Source: Linnemannia schmuckeri
Taxonomy: Eukaryota > Mortierellomycota > Mortierellomycetes > Mortierellales > Mortierellaceae
Length of the DNA stretch: 64,000 bases
Assembly: GCA_029449235.1 (NCBI GenBank)
Contig: JANATG010000004.1
Location: 62,001-126,000, forward strand
Reading direction: 5' to 3'
Shown here: piece after piece, positions 33,949-45,400 of the stretch
Layout of the letters: each line of letters begins with the position of its first letter
Numbering within the stretch: position 1 is the first letter of the stretch
Translations under genes and position numbers: made by a program
The notes under the pieces: model-generated
Told to the model about the DNA's origin: nothing
The model's database searches: none
Seen by the model: only the letters and a program-made list of their open reading frames with translations

Positions 33949-36900
33949 GTATAAATAAAATCCACTGTGTGTGCTACATTCTCCTTGGTCGTTTGATTGC
34001 TTGAACTAAAAGGGAGTGGTTGGGCGGGCACCTTTATTCCCATTCTTCGTATATTTCATATACCTTAGATTAGATTTCGCCTGCTTACGCAGGCTCATCC
34101 AATCTTTCGAGTATATTTCATATACTTCGAATGGTTCTAAAGGTGATACTTCAGAGAGGCCCTTAGTTTAGCAGCATTGTCGTAAAGTTTGTAGAGGACA
34201 TCCTGTAACGCCGGTAGAAGACATCAAAAGTGCTGGAAGAAGCCCAATTCCCTCGTGTAATCACGTCGTCTAAAGAGGCACCTCTCATGAGGGCAGTGGA
34301 GGGACCGACAGACCGGGTGGCGTGCGCTGTGGTTTTTAAGCCAGACGTGGTCATCATAGACTTGACCCATCGAGCAATTGTCTGCTCAGGCGCTTTCGTG
34401 TATGGAGGCTCGGAGATGGTGAATAGAAAGTTGCGCTCCTCGATCGGGGACCCTCGGTTGCGTTCTCTGTCTCGGTACTCGACGAAGCAGGAGACAGGGC
34501 AGAGAATGGGATCATTGTGACATTGAACCTGAAAAGGTTTGACGATTGGGCGACCGCCCCGGCGTTCCTTTGGGCCACGGATACTGCCTGAGAGAGAGTT
34601 CTTGGAGATTCACAGAGTGGTGGCATCGATGCGATGGAGGTCCGAAGAGCGGGAGAAGGTAGTGATGGCCAAGAGCCAGACCAATTTGCGCCGTAGGTTG
34701 TAGTCTGAGAGGGCGCTGTTCGGGCCCCATTTGGAAAAGGTGGCTAGAACAGGAGAAACGTCCAAGGGCTCGGGGGCTAGATTCCTTGGTGGCGCTTGGG
34801 AGTTGGTGGAGGCAATGACCTTGGATAGAATGGCGGGACCTGCACGAGCTTTCGGTTGAAGTTCCCTGATGGCGGTGAGGTAGAGCTTGATCGAGTTTGC
34901 CGCGGATCCTTTGCTAGAACGCTCAGAAAGGTAATTGGCGATGTCGACATCCGAGGCGTTGAAAGGGTCGACGTTGTTAGCTTGTGCCCATTGCACCCAT
35001 GCCTTTTGAGCAGACTGGTAGTTTCTGTTTCTGCTTATCTTGAGCGAGGGGGCGATAATTAAGTCTTGAGTCGTCGTTGCCATGCCCAGCTCTTCGAATT
35101 GGCTCCTGAGATGCGCCACGCGGTCAAACTCCATTTGTTGTTGTGGAGAGGGTGAGACTGTCGAGATCTTGGAATTACTGCCTGTCGCGGGATGTTGATT
35201 GACTTGTCGCAGCTCATTCTGAGTAGTGCTGGGTACCATGGTGGTGATGGCCAGTTCGGAGTGATCAGTGTTGCGGTTACGCGCTCTCTTCTTATTTTTT
35301 GGATAATGGTCGGAATCAGTGCCCATGGTGGATTGGCGTATAAGTTCTTCCACTGTCGCCATTTCTGTGCAAGTGCGTTTGTTGCGACTGCTGTTGGATC
35401 CGGGCGCCAGGAGTAGTACTGGGGTAGTTGGTGGTTGATTCTGTCGGCGAAGAGGTCGATGTGATGAGGTCCCCACCGTCGCTCTAGCAAGTTGAACCAC
35501 TTCCTGTGTAGCTTCCACTGGTGTTTCTCTGGGGACATACGCGATTGACGGTCCGCTATCAGATTGTTGCATCCAGGAATGTGTTCCGCCACGATCTTTA
35601 TTCGTCGCGTGAGAGCCCAATCCCATAACTCCGTTGCCATCTTGGATAGTGTTTGAGATCGAGTTCCTCCCATGTGGTTGATGTAGGCTATTGCTGTTGT
35701 GTTGTCTGAGCGAATTTTGATTGTTACATCCTTTATGTGTGGGAGCGATTGGAGGGTGAGGTGGACTGCAAGGAGTTCCTTGTGGTTGATATGGAGATTG
35801 TTCTCGTCGTCTCGCCAGTGGCCTCCAAACTGGAGTTCCTTGTAATGTGCTCCCCATCCCGTGTCGGAAGCATCTGTCGTGATTGTCTCTGTCGGGTCTG
35901 CTGGTAGGAATGTTTTCCCGTTCCAACGTTGGAGGTTGTCGATCCACCACTGTAGTTCCTCTTGGGCTGTCTCTGTGAGCATAGTTTGGTGATCCCAGCT
36001 CCGGTGTTGTCGTAAGTTTTGAATCTTCAAGAAGAGTAGCGCTCTTGTTCTGAGTTGAGCTGGGAAAATGGTACAAGTCGTGGAATGAAGTAGACCGATG
36101 ATCGATGCTAGTTGTCGTGTGGTTACTGTGCCCTTGTCCAAGAGGTGTTGAACTGACCGAATTACATTCCGAACTTTGTCGCGAGGGAGACGGATCTCCA
36201 TTGTCCTTGTGTTGATTATGTATCCCAAGTGTTGCATCGTCTGTGAGGGCTCGAGGGAAGATTTCTCGAGGTTCACTTTGAGTCCCAGTCGTGCCATCAT
36301 GTCGCAAACTAGTGTCGTGTTCTTGACCGCTTCCTCCCTGGATCGAGAGAGGAAGATGAAATCGTCGAGGTACTCGTAGATCCTTATGCCCTGTTTCCTG
36401 GCCCATGTTATGAGTGGCTTGAGGACCTTTGAAAACACGATTGGAGAAGAGGTTAGACCGAACGGGAGGACTTTGAACTGGTACTTCTTGCCGTTCCATG
36501 TGAATTGAAGGTATTTCCGGCTCTCTGGGTGGATGTCGATGTGGAAGAATGCGTCCTTGAGATCGATGCTCGTCAGGTAGTCGTTCTGTTGGATCCCGGA
36601 TACGACTACTGCTAGTGATTCCATTTTGAATGAGCGGTGTGGGATGAATTCGTTGAGGTGTCTGAGATCGATTACTGGGCGAAGCTTCCCGTTCTTTTTT
36701 GGGACCAGAAAAACGTCGGAGGTGAAACCTTCCTGGAGAGGGGTTGCTTCTTCGATCGCATCCATGTGAAGTAGGTTTGACAGTTCCGTGTTGATGAGTG
36801 TTGCTTCTTCGGCGCTGAATTTCCGTGGTTGTTTGTAGGCGGTTGAAAGAGGGGGTGGATTGGTGAAGGTGAGTTGTAGGCCCTCGCGAACGATATCGAG

Positions 36901-37065
36901 GACCCAGGAATTGTCTGTTAATGAGTGCCACTCTTGGAGGTGATGAGCGATCCTCCCCGTCCCCGCCAAGGCGGTCTTTTCGGGTAAGGGAGGCGGTGCA
37001 TTTAAGCATCGGTCCGGCGTTCCTGGCCGCCGGAGCCATTGGAGTTTTTTGATTTGTTGAAGTAG

Positions 37066-37096
<31 letters not shown>

Positions 37097-39390
37097 AGTT
37101 GTTGTATCCGCCCTTCTTGGTATGGTTCTGGGTGTGGCCGAGTTGCTTATTTTGGTTAGAGGATCCAGTTCTGCGTCGATCATTCGAGAAGTCCTTGAAT
37201 TTCTTGAGAGCCTTCATGTCTTCTTTGAGTTTCTCGTCGCTGATTCTTGCTGGCTTGTCCTCGCGGTTAAGGAGAGAAGTTGCCGCGGGAGAATATGTCC
37301 TGTACGCTTCCTCCAGGCGCACTTGCATGATGTGAGAGGTCAGGTCGCTCACCAGGGTTCTTGTCATAGTCGATAATAGTAGGAGCTCTTGGTACGTATC
37401 ATCGTCCAGCTTGTCTTGGAGTCGCCAAATCCTGGATGCCAGGAAGTCTAGGGGACGTGTAATAATTGCAGCCTTGGTGCCGATCTTGGCGAGATCCTTG
37501 TCTACCAGCTTGCTCTTCTTGGAGAGTTTCTGGTAGAGAACTGGGGGAATGTCGGGGGCGTCGTAATTGATCCCCTTTTTCTTGGGAGCTGCGTCCCATA
37601 TCGCTGCCTTGTCCTCTCTCGGGAGGATCCATTCGACGTTGTGCAGAGGTGCAGGGGTGTAGTCCTCGGTGAAGCTATCGGAGGGGACCCAGTCGCGGCG
37701 GTCGCGGGTGAAGACGTCGTCTTCCTTGTCGTCGATACTCATGTCGTCTTGTTGGACAGGGGTTGAGAGTTGGAGATGTTGGAGGATTTGCTGTAGGAGG
37801 TTGTTGTCAAGTGGGGGAGTGGTAGTAGTGTTGGAGTCCATGTTGTGGGAACGTAAAGTGCGGTATTCACCAGCAAGCAAGAAAAACGGCCAAGGAGAAT
37901 GTAGCACACACAGTGGATTTTATTTATACAAAAAAAGAAAAAAAAAAAAAAAATCTAGATAGAAATCTCTAGAACTTGCTAGCAGGCAATAAATTCACGG
38001 CCGTATCACCTTTAGAACCATTCGAAGTATATGAAATATACCCACAGCAAAATACAGAAAAGGAATCTAAAGGCAGCAAAAAGTGCGCCAGCAAGCAAGA
38101 TCAACAACACTGAGGACACTATCTCCACTGGCACCGCTTCAGCCAACGAATTAACACCCAAACCTAAACAAAACAAAAACAAAAAGCAAGCGAGCAAAGT
38201 GGACAGTGGTGCCCAGTCCTCTACAGCAACTACTGCTATTGATGGGGAAGAGTCAGGTAACATGGTGCATTCGTCATATTCGCATTATTGTATTATCAGC
38301 AAATCAAGATATCTTTGATTTATGTCCTTCCTATTTCTGTATATGCGTTATGATAGAAACGGACGATATCATTCCCACATATTCGGAACCGAAAACTGAG
38401 GAACGGGGAGACGACTGTGACAACCATGATGGGGGTTTTTTTAAACATGATGCTGGTCTTGGAGGTCTTGAACTCAAATCAGTCGAACAATATGCAGGAT
38501 CTCAAGAACATGATGACCAAGTTGGATGGCAAGCTCGCCCAGCAGCGCATACTGAGTGCCTGGACGAATGACATGCTTGCTGCTCTTGCCAAGGCGCACA
38601 TTTCCTACAAAGAGCAGGTCCGCGTTCTACAGGAAAACATGCAGGCCTTGCAGCAAGCAACCGACACTATGGCGCGTCAGCAGCTTGTTACCGGATCCCT
38701 CATGCCTGGCAACTCTGGCTACTTTGGCTTCCCTGCCCCTGGTCACTTTCCTCACCAAGGCCCATCCGCCAGCAGCCGCCCAACCACTCGGGAGCACAAG
38801 CAGTCCAAGTCTGGCAAGGATCATAAGCTGGTCGCCATCCAGCCATCTCTCCCAAGAGCCCCACAGGGTCCACCTGCACCTGCAGTGTCATCAAGACCTC
38901 ATTCAGAAGTGGAGCAGACGTTGATGGCTCGGCCATTCGCGACGAGGCCGATGCCATTGATTGACATGTCTGGACCAGATTCAGCAGACGGTCAAGCAGC
39001 AGAAACTGGACCAAACTCGCCATCTCAATCCTCACTTCCTTTACCAACGCCAGATCGAGAAGATTGGTTTGACATTATCAGGGACCATTCTTCAGCTAAG
39101 AGTGTGTATGAGGAGCACCAAAGGTTCGAGCGCGCATTGGACGAGAAGCTGGGAGAAAAGAACGATAAGGGCAAGCGACCGCACAGACTCGAGAAAAGGC
39201 AGTCGAATGTCATTGAGATGCACACTAGCAACTGCTACATTGTCGCTTCTGAGGTGGACCTGCTCAAGAAGAGAAGATGCGGACCGGTTCTTCGGAGGAG
39301 CAGGCACTTGCAGATGCGTTTTTGGAGCTGGATCGTCTGATCAAGATGAGTTCCCGTCGACGTGGAGACTATACTCTCAATCTTGCCTGA
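33614..39390 (+). CDS. Unrecognised gene interrupted by a DIRS element; model incomplete
   Basis: Exon 1 (33614-33770) begins MPTMRQGRSAGS and contains KKRGRPD, an AT-hook-like core. It ends at a GTAATC donor. The only in-phase continuation found is an acceptor at 38,076 (CTAAAGGCAG), exon 2 38077-38256, then an exon from 38,357. The intron between exons 1 and 2 contains the DIRS element; without it the intron would be only ~40 nt. Downstream, a coiled-coil-like region (about 38,480-38,680) and a Pro/Ser-rich region are open in a different frame, and the likely C-terminus (ALADAFLELDRLIKMSSRRR, stop 39388-39390) in a third. I could not join these by ordinary introns, so there are either unseen splice sites or frameshifts (one candidate is the G5T7 run at 38,430). 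No function assigned. Confidence 0.45.
33817..33917. repeat. DIRS left inverted terminal repeat
   Basis: TATATGAAATATACGAAGAA... through GCAAGTTCTAGAGATTTCTATCTAG matches the reverse complement of 37,945-38,041. The left end extends outward by a further ~40 bp that includes the palindrome GCCTGCGTAAGCAGGC. A T-rich run follows inside. Confidence 0.88.
34030..34150. repeat. DIRS internal complementary region
   Basis: The first half (ACCTTTATTCCCATTCTTCG to CTCATCCAATC) is the reverse complement of the element's left end at 33,776-33,855. The second half (GTATATTTCATATACTTCGA to AAAGGTGATA) equals the minus-strand right end. The two halves meet at TTTCGA, marking the junction used to complete the termini during replication. 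Confidence 0.88.
34163..35134 (-). pseudogene. DIRS tyrosine recombinase with one in-frame stop
   Basis: Starts at ATG 35134-35132, overlapping the end of the RT frame by ~75 nt. The N-terminal core-binding half and the first catalytic Arg (TFSRSSDLHRI) are open. A TGA stop at 34,612-34,610 follows, then the same frame continues open to 34,163 with the HATRS box (HxxR), GNW, and the nucleophile region VFYRRYR. Only one nonsense codon separates the parts, so inactivation is recent or the TGA is a sequencing or population variant. Confidence 0.85.
35059..36969 (-). CDS. DIRS reverse transcriptase / RNase H / methylase-like protein (636 aa)
   Basis: RT motifs include SIDLKDAFFHIDI, FGLTSSPIVFSK and the catalytic YLDD (in IYEYLDDFIFLS). 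RNase H follows with TTDASDTGWGA, the HKELLAVHL segment and IRSDNTTAIAYI. The C-terminal block (HHIDLFADRINHQLPQYYSW ... NPPW) matches the conserved DIRS region often annotated as methylase-like. The frame is uninterrupted. It may begin slightly upstream of this ATG. Confidence 0.9.
   Translation of the reverse strand: MAGTGRIAHHLQEWHSLTDNSWVLDIVREGLQLTFTNPPPLSTAYKQPRKFSAEEATLINTELSNLLHMDAIEEATPLQEGFTSDVFLVPKKNGKLRPVIDLRHLNEFIPHRSFKMESLAVVVSGIQQNDYLTSIDLKDAFFHIDIHPESRKYLQFTWNGKKYQFKVLPFGLTSSPIVFSKVLKPLITWARKQGIRIYEYLDDFIFLSRSREEAVKNTTLVCDMMARLGLKVNLEKSSLEPSQTMQHLGYIINTRTMEIRLPRDKVRNVIRSVQHLLDKGTVTTRQLASIIGLLHSTTCTIFPAQLRTRALLFLKIQNLRQHRSWDHQTMLTETAQEELQWWIDNLQRWNGKTFLPADPTETITTDASDTGWGAHYKELQFGGHWRDDENNLHINHKELLAVHLTLQSLPHIKDVTIKIRSDNTTAIAYINHMGGTRSQTLSKMATELWDWALTRRIKIVAEHIPGCNNLIADRQSRMSPEKHQWKLHRKWFNLLERRWGPHHIDLFADRINHQLPQYYSWRPDPTAVATNALAQKWRQWKNLYANPPWALIPTIIQKIRRERVTATLITPNWPSPPWYPALLRMSCDKSINIPRQAVIPRSRQSHPLHNNKWSLTAWRISGANSKSWAWQRRLKT
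37002..37841 (-). CDS. DIRS Gag-like protein
   Basis: I take the ATG at 37,841 (MDSNTTTTPPLDNN); the frame is open a little further upstream toward the terminal repeat. The protein is charged, with a helical middle part (KLDDDTYQELLLLSTMTRTL) and a poly-Asn tract (~10 N) near the basic C-terminus. It lies directly upstream of the RT frame and is assigned by position; Gag sequences are poorly conserved. Confidence 0.7.
37945..38041. repeat. DIRS right inverted terminal repeat
   Basis: Inverse of the left repeat: TCTAGATAGAAATCTCTAGA ... GGCCGTATCACCTTTAGAACC ... ATGAAATATAC. It ends abruptly at host sequence CCACAGC. Confidence 0.88.
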
Positions 39391-40108
39391 GATTTTTGTG
39401 CGAAACAGAGGAAGGAGAGGGAGGAGAGGGAGGAGAGGGAGACGACAGAGGTGGAAGAGGGCATGAACGCGTAGTATGGATACACCTTTCTTTTTTCCTT
39501 ATTTTACAGCTATGTTTTTTTCAGGTTTTATTTTATGAGTGCATCAGTAAATAACGCACTATTGTCTTTATTTTGTTGATGGAGTTGTCCTCTCTCACAC
39601 AGCTTTGTTTGGTTGAAAGCGCATAAAAAAGTCAGACTTACTACGCTACAAAAAGGAATGTGAATGTGAATGACATGAGGTCAGGTTAGAAACACGTCCC
39701 AAGTAGCGATATTAAGGCCTCAACAACGCGTCTTTCGTACGTTGTTGGCGAGGGCGAACAGGCTAATGAGGTGGTGGGGCGAAGAAAAAAGATGAGAGCG
39801 ACGGTACGGCGTGAAAGAAAAAATATTGGGCACGCGTTAGAAAGAGTGATAGTAAGTTATAGCAGAGATGTATACCATGGATGCATTATTGACCAACGGT
39901 TTTAAAAATCGTATATTTTATTTTTTTTTGTGGTGAAGATAAAACGACATGCTAGAGGGAAGAAATATAGGAGTAGGAGTGAGGTGAATAAACGGGACAA
40001 CGAAGAGAGAATAAAAAAAGTAGTGGAAAGGAACGGGTAATTGATCGAAAACCAACAAACCAGCCCGCTCAGACACACTCCTTTTTTTTTTTTTTTTTTT
40101 TTTTTTGT
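39391..40108. other. Intergenic region between convergent genes
   Basis: Contains a GGAGAGGGA microrepeat just after the preceding gene, AT-rich sequence and a T24 tract at about 40,083-40,106, immediately beside the reductase stop codon. No gene seen. Confidence 0.6.
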
Positions 40109-42074
40109 TTACTGACTTTTGGCGGCAGCGGCAGCCTCGCGCTCGCGCTTGCGGAGGGCACGCTTACGGATATCAACCTGAATATTGTAGTTCTGCTTGA
40201 CCCAGAAGGCGCGTCCAAAGGTGTTGTCGATCAACCAGTTGGCAATGGCGTGGCTGTAGAAGGGGGTCGAGGTGTAAGGAGTCGAGGCACCGCCCGAGAT
40301 GCCGATCTGGCCGAGGACAGAGCGGACATAGGGTTTGGGCATGGGGATCAACATAGTCGCACGGCGGATCTTGGACATGGCCGAGACAACAAAATAGGTG
40401 TTGACGTTCTGGACGGTGATGCCCTTGGGAGCCAACTCGGCACCGATGGCCTGGGACCAGCTCGACAAGAAGGCCTTGGATCCAGAGTAGACAGAGAGGT
40501 AAGGGGTGGGGACCAATCCAGCGAAAGAGCCCAAGTTGATAATCAAACCCTTCTTGCTATTATGTTGGTAAAAGAAAAAGGAGATCGAAGAGATAGACGA
40601 AGGATATTAATTGTTTGCCAAATGAGCCTTCTTTTTTGTTTCTTTCATAACAATTGCCGTGTGCGTGTCCCCAGAGAAGGGTTCCAAATGGGCCAAAGAA
40701 TGCGGAAGAATAACGTACCGAGCAACCATGTGGGGAACGATGATCTTTGTGACCCTCATGGCGGCGTTGATGTTGATCTCAACGATATCCTTGACGACCT
40801 TGTCAGTCTCCTGCTCGAAGGGGGTAGGGATTTCATGGTTGGTTCCGACATTGTTGACTGTAATTATTGTAAAGTCCAATTGATTCCGTCAGTAGTGTCA
40901 CGGTGAGTTGAAGTGAGAGGTTGAGTGGATGACGGAGTGCATGTTGTTGTAGTAGTAATAAAAAAAAAGATGAAGAAAAAGATCGTTGTTAGTAAAGAGA
41001 CACAGGGAAAAAAAAAAATAAAAAAAAAAAGAAAGAAAGAAGTGTGGGGTAGGATTGTTGGGCGGACAAATTGATGCCGTCCCGTGTCCACTGGCCATGC
41101 AAAATGAGAGACCATTAATAATTTCCAATCCCAGTCCCTCCAGTCAAATCGCGCTCCGAAAAGGGACATTTCAAAAGACCACAAGCGACAAAAAACATAC
41201 CAAGGACAGTAACATTGATAGGGGCAACCAACGTCTGAAGGGCCTGGTAGTCCTTGTCATCTCCCTTGGTAAAGTCCATGGCGTGCACCTTGGTCTCGAT
41301 GTTGTACTTTTGCTCTATATGAACCAAAGAGGGGGCAAACATAGTGGTTAGTTTGTCGCCTGCCCTTTTTTCAATTGATCGTCGTATAAAAAAACAAAAA
41401 AAAGCCCAGTGTTGTTGTCCTTACGCAATTCCTCGGCGAGGACCTTGAGCTTGCTCTCGGTACGTGAAACGAGGACAATGTTCAATTTCTTGGACGCCAA
41501 CTGGAAAGCAAATTCCTTGCCTATACCGTCCGAGGCACCAGTGACAACTAAAAATTCAAAAAACAAAGTAAACTAAAAGCATTAGCCTCGTCTCTGAAGA
41601 ATGACGCCCTGACACGTTCCTAATTGCTGCCTTCAATTGATATCTATGTCAGCAACACATACCAGCCCAACCGCCGTTGCCAGCATCGTACTTCTTGATC
41701 TATTGTAGTAATCAATGGACGACATGACCAGAGTTAGTACAAAAGTAGGTGACAGGAGCAATTGGAGCCACAAAGTAAGAAAGAAAAAAGGACGTCGCTT
41801 TTTGTCAAGGAGCATGTGCTCTTTAACTTACGTTGATACCGGAACGGAGGAAGACATCGACGAGGACCTTGAGAAAGCTCAGGGCCTTGGCGGCGACAAC
41901 GACGGCACCGATGGCACCAAAGATGGCGACAGTCGTGGCATTGCAGTTCGATTCTATTGCGTTCAGATGTGAGAATTTTGATTAGCAACTTTTATTCCTG
42001 GATCAGCCTTTGTGTGCTGATGTGTGAATGAAAAAAAGACACTCACTCTGTACAAAGTGGGCGATCTTGTCCAT
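40109..42074 (-). CDS. Very-long-chain 3-oxoacyl-CoA reductase (Ifa38/HSD17B12 family), 336 aa
   Basis: Catalyses the NADPH-dependent second step of fatty-acid elongation in the ER. Exons (minus strand): 42047-42074, 41832-41953, 41663-41699, 41425-41547, 41201-41314, 40719-40857, 40109-40556; 1011 nt, in phase. An N-terminal hydrophobic anchor (about 14-35) precedes the Rossmann motif TGASDGIG. Further short-chain dehydrogenase motifs are VNNVG, the catalytic Ser in INLGSFAG and YSGSKAF (YxxxK). The C-terminus is strongly basic (KRALRKRERE), typical of ER-resident family members. The length matches yeast Ifa38 (about 350 aa). Confidence 0.95.
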
Positions 42075-42422
42075 GGCGAAAAAGGGAGGGTGAGGAGGAA
42101 GGAGGGTGGGGTTAAAGTAGAAGAAGAAAAGAAAAAAAGAAAAGATAGAAAGAAAAAAAAAAAGCTCGGGCCAAGTGTCGTCTTTATCGCTTCATATTCT
42201 CTCTGGTCCCGCGCAATTGCCAGAGTCCGTCACTCCGTCAACCCCAACGTTTTTCACAAGCCACCTGTTTCTATCATTTTCGCCACGAATTTGCACAGTA
42301 GATCAGAGAGAGAGGCTCAATCCCTAGCACATACAATTACATCCAGTCCTTACGTTTTTTAAGCTCAATTAACATCTTGTTTCCTGTTCAAGAACAATTG
42401 ATCACTCTTTTCAACTAACTCT

Positions 42423-45400
42423 CTACGGTTTGCCCAGGTAATGCGCCTCATATCGTGCTCGCGTCTGACGCATTGGCGCATTCCTGCCTCTCACCGCATT
42501 CCCGGCCTTGCCGCCACCGCCATCACTGCTCGACGACAACTTCCGCTTAAATACTCCTCCTGCTGCTACAGTGCTTGTTGTTGCTGTTGTGGTAGTGGTC
42601 GTTGTCGTCCAGGCCTTAGTTCTCATAGTTGAGGATAATGTATTTGTGGCCGTAGACGAGGTGGGACTGGCTTCTGTTTTCGTCTTGGACACAACAGTCA
42701 AAGGACGCGATACATACGTCGCCACAGGCTGAGCCTCTGAAGCCGTAGGGCGGGGGTGCTTTCGGGGCCGACCACGACCTCGCTTCCCCATCACCTGGAC
42801 CGGCACAGATTTGGTCTCCGTGACAGGCGCCTCCTTGGTTGCCCTGACGAGTGTGCTTCTTGTGTTGAGGGATGTCCTCCTGACCTTTGACGCCACGTAC
42901 TCATCCGCCGACTCGCCATCGTCATCGTCATCCTCACTATCAGAATCTTCGCTTTCAGAGACTTCTTCGGGCTCCGGCTCCTCCGACTCGTCCGACTCTA
43001 CTTCCTCATCTTTCACTTCCTCGCCGCTGTCAGAATCATCGTCACTGCGCTCGGCTACAAACTCGGCAACGATGCTCCGTGACACGCGACCCCTCCGCTT
43101 CGGAACAGCAAATCCATGGCCCAGACTCATAAGCAATGACGATCCCGCCTTGGCATCTGGAGGCGGAGTGTCCGTTGTCTGAGCATCCTCCATCGACAAC
43201 AAGTGGGAACGCTCGCTACCGTTACTGCTGACCTCCTGACTGTCTTCTCCTGCTGCTGTTAGTCCGTTCTCGATCTTCACGCCATTACCCTCCTCCTCAG
43301 CCTTTGCTTGAAGATACACGTTTTCAGTGTGTCGAGAACGCACAACCTGGGGTCCGATCAACGAATCCAGTATCTCTTTGGCAACCTTCAACCCGCTCAG
43401 ATAAGCGCCATGAGCTGTAGCTGGGTACTGTCGACTTGTTGCCTCTCCTGCAAAGTAGAGCTGACCATCAACCGATTTGCTCAGCCGATCATAGTCATCT
43501 CCTGTACCCTTCTGGCCCACAAACGAATAACTGCCTTGTGCAAACTCATCCTGCGACCAGCGCGTGATGATTGTCTCAACAGGAGCAGGGATCGTCTTGA
43601 TCTCGGGATGAATCAGCGCCAACGAATCCAGTGCTTCCTGAACTAGGTCCTCTTTTGACATGTTTTCACAATCATACGCCGACTGGCCCGCCATCAATGT
43701 CACTATTTTTTTTCATATCCAGCAAAGAGTTCGTTTTTAGCAAATATCCTCTTATTTGAATTAATCATGCAGGCCAGAAAGGTGCTGACTGATACTTTTT
43801 CTTACCAAGAACAGGGAGGCCAGAGACAACAATGCAGTTCCAATACATGTAGAACTTTCCTCGACTTGACCGATACGCCTTCAGATTGTATCCTTTGCCT
43901 GACGAGCCCTCCCGACCGCTGCCAACGTACCCAAACAACTCCACGCTCGTGTCCCAGAACGGCTTGTCAAACACCAGCACCAGCTTGTTGAGCAACCCGA
44001 ATCCAAGATTACTAATGGCCTGCTCCTTCCAGTGTGGGAGCGACGGTGAGAACTGGATCTGGCCGCTCTTCAACACTCCCAGAGGAACTGTCACAACGAC
44101 CGCACTGCACTCGTATGCGGACCCATCACGGCATTGGATGTGGATTGGCTCATGATCTGATCCGTTGCGGCGACGTGAACCAGTTTCAGCTGATGTCATA
44201 CTACGCTCAATCAGAGATACTGGCTGGTTGAGCCGGACATCAAGTCCCTGAGAGAGCCGCACAGGCACCTGACCGTAACCTTCTTTGACCATGCAGTGAT
44301 GCCCTGCAAACTCATAGTCGTCGTCCTGATCCCAGTGTCTCAGCGATAGTTGATCCAGCGGTGTCGCATTAGCGAACTATTTTTCACAGGGGAAAATGAA
44401 CCACATTTGTAGTTAGTATTCTGCACTTCAACCCCTACAAAATGAAAAGAGCCGAGCAAGTTATAAACCGAAATTGTACCTCGAGGTTGGCATAGTGCCA
44501 GTGAATGAGTCCCAACTCCTGTGACGACCATGTCTTAAACTCTGGGTGAGTTTGGATAAAGTAGTCCATAGAGTGTCCTAATGTCGGCAGATCCGTCGAT
44601 TGAACTCGCCCTGGGCTGCGACCATCCATCTTGACCCTGTCTCTGAGATATACCAACAATGCCTTGGGTATCTCAACCTCGTCTCGGAGCTTACAGGCTT
44701 GTTCCAGGATCTCGTTAAAAACGGCTTCGCATCGTACATCCATCGCCTTAGGCACCAGTTGACCGTCGTGACCAAACAGATCACACGTCTCTTCGACCAA
44801 ATAATGAAGCTGCAGGTCCTTGAGTTGCCGTCGGACAATGATCTCCATTGGGTTACCATTCTCGAATCCTGTGATGATCTGTGCCCCCAGGTCGACGCAG
44901 TGCCTCTTCACCTTGGTTTTGATGGACTGACCATTTTGCTCATCATGTTCGTGCTTAGTCTTATTGGCCTCTGTTGTCGATGACAGGGCAGGCTTGGTGT
45001 TGAGCTCAAATGAGTGCATCCGTCCTCCAACTCTCGATCGCGCCTCCAACACAACCACCTTTGGGGGCTGCTCTGGGGCAAACTTCCAGGCATAGTATTG
45101 GAAGAGATTCTCCAGCTGCTTTGCCGCCCCGATGCCAGCAATGCCGCTACCAACGACAACGATCGTTCTCCTTGAGGCTGAAGAATCCGTTGATTTGGTA
45201 TATCGATGAATCGAGGAATCCTGTCGCCCGTGCGAATTTCCTTCCTGGTCCCCAGCTTCCTCGTCTTGAAAAGGGCATCCGCCAAAGTTGATGTATCCAG
45301 AACGCAGAAGGAACTCGTAGACATGTGCGATCAATCCATGGTGCAATCCAAAGCTCTTGGTCTCTTCAAAGGCTCTAGTAAGGGTCAGAGGCTCGTCGGG

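Larger units (their letters stand above)
33775..38041 (-). mobile_element. DIRS-type tyrosine-recombinase retrotransposon, structurally complete
   Basis: Carries three minus-strand frames (Gag-like, RT/RNase H/methylase-like, tyrosine recombinase) between inverted terminal repeats, plus an internal complementary region at 34,030-34,150. This architecture defines DIRS elements, which replicate through a circle and insert by recombinase without target duplication; accordingly no duplication is seen. The end points are uncertain by about 5 bp because TCGA-like bases are shared between ends. One stop codon lies in the recombinase. Confidence 0.93.

Noticed and set aside
34856..36379. Plus-strand frames over the DIRS element
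   Set aside because: They lie opposite the clear RT/RNase H and recombinase frames; shadows of real coding sequence.
34610..37183. Whole 857-codon minus frame as one protein
   Set aside because: Only its last ~175 codons (the recombinase N-terminal half) are real; the rest is out of frame with the RT gene it overlaps.
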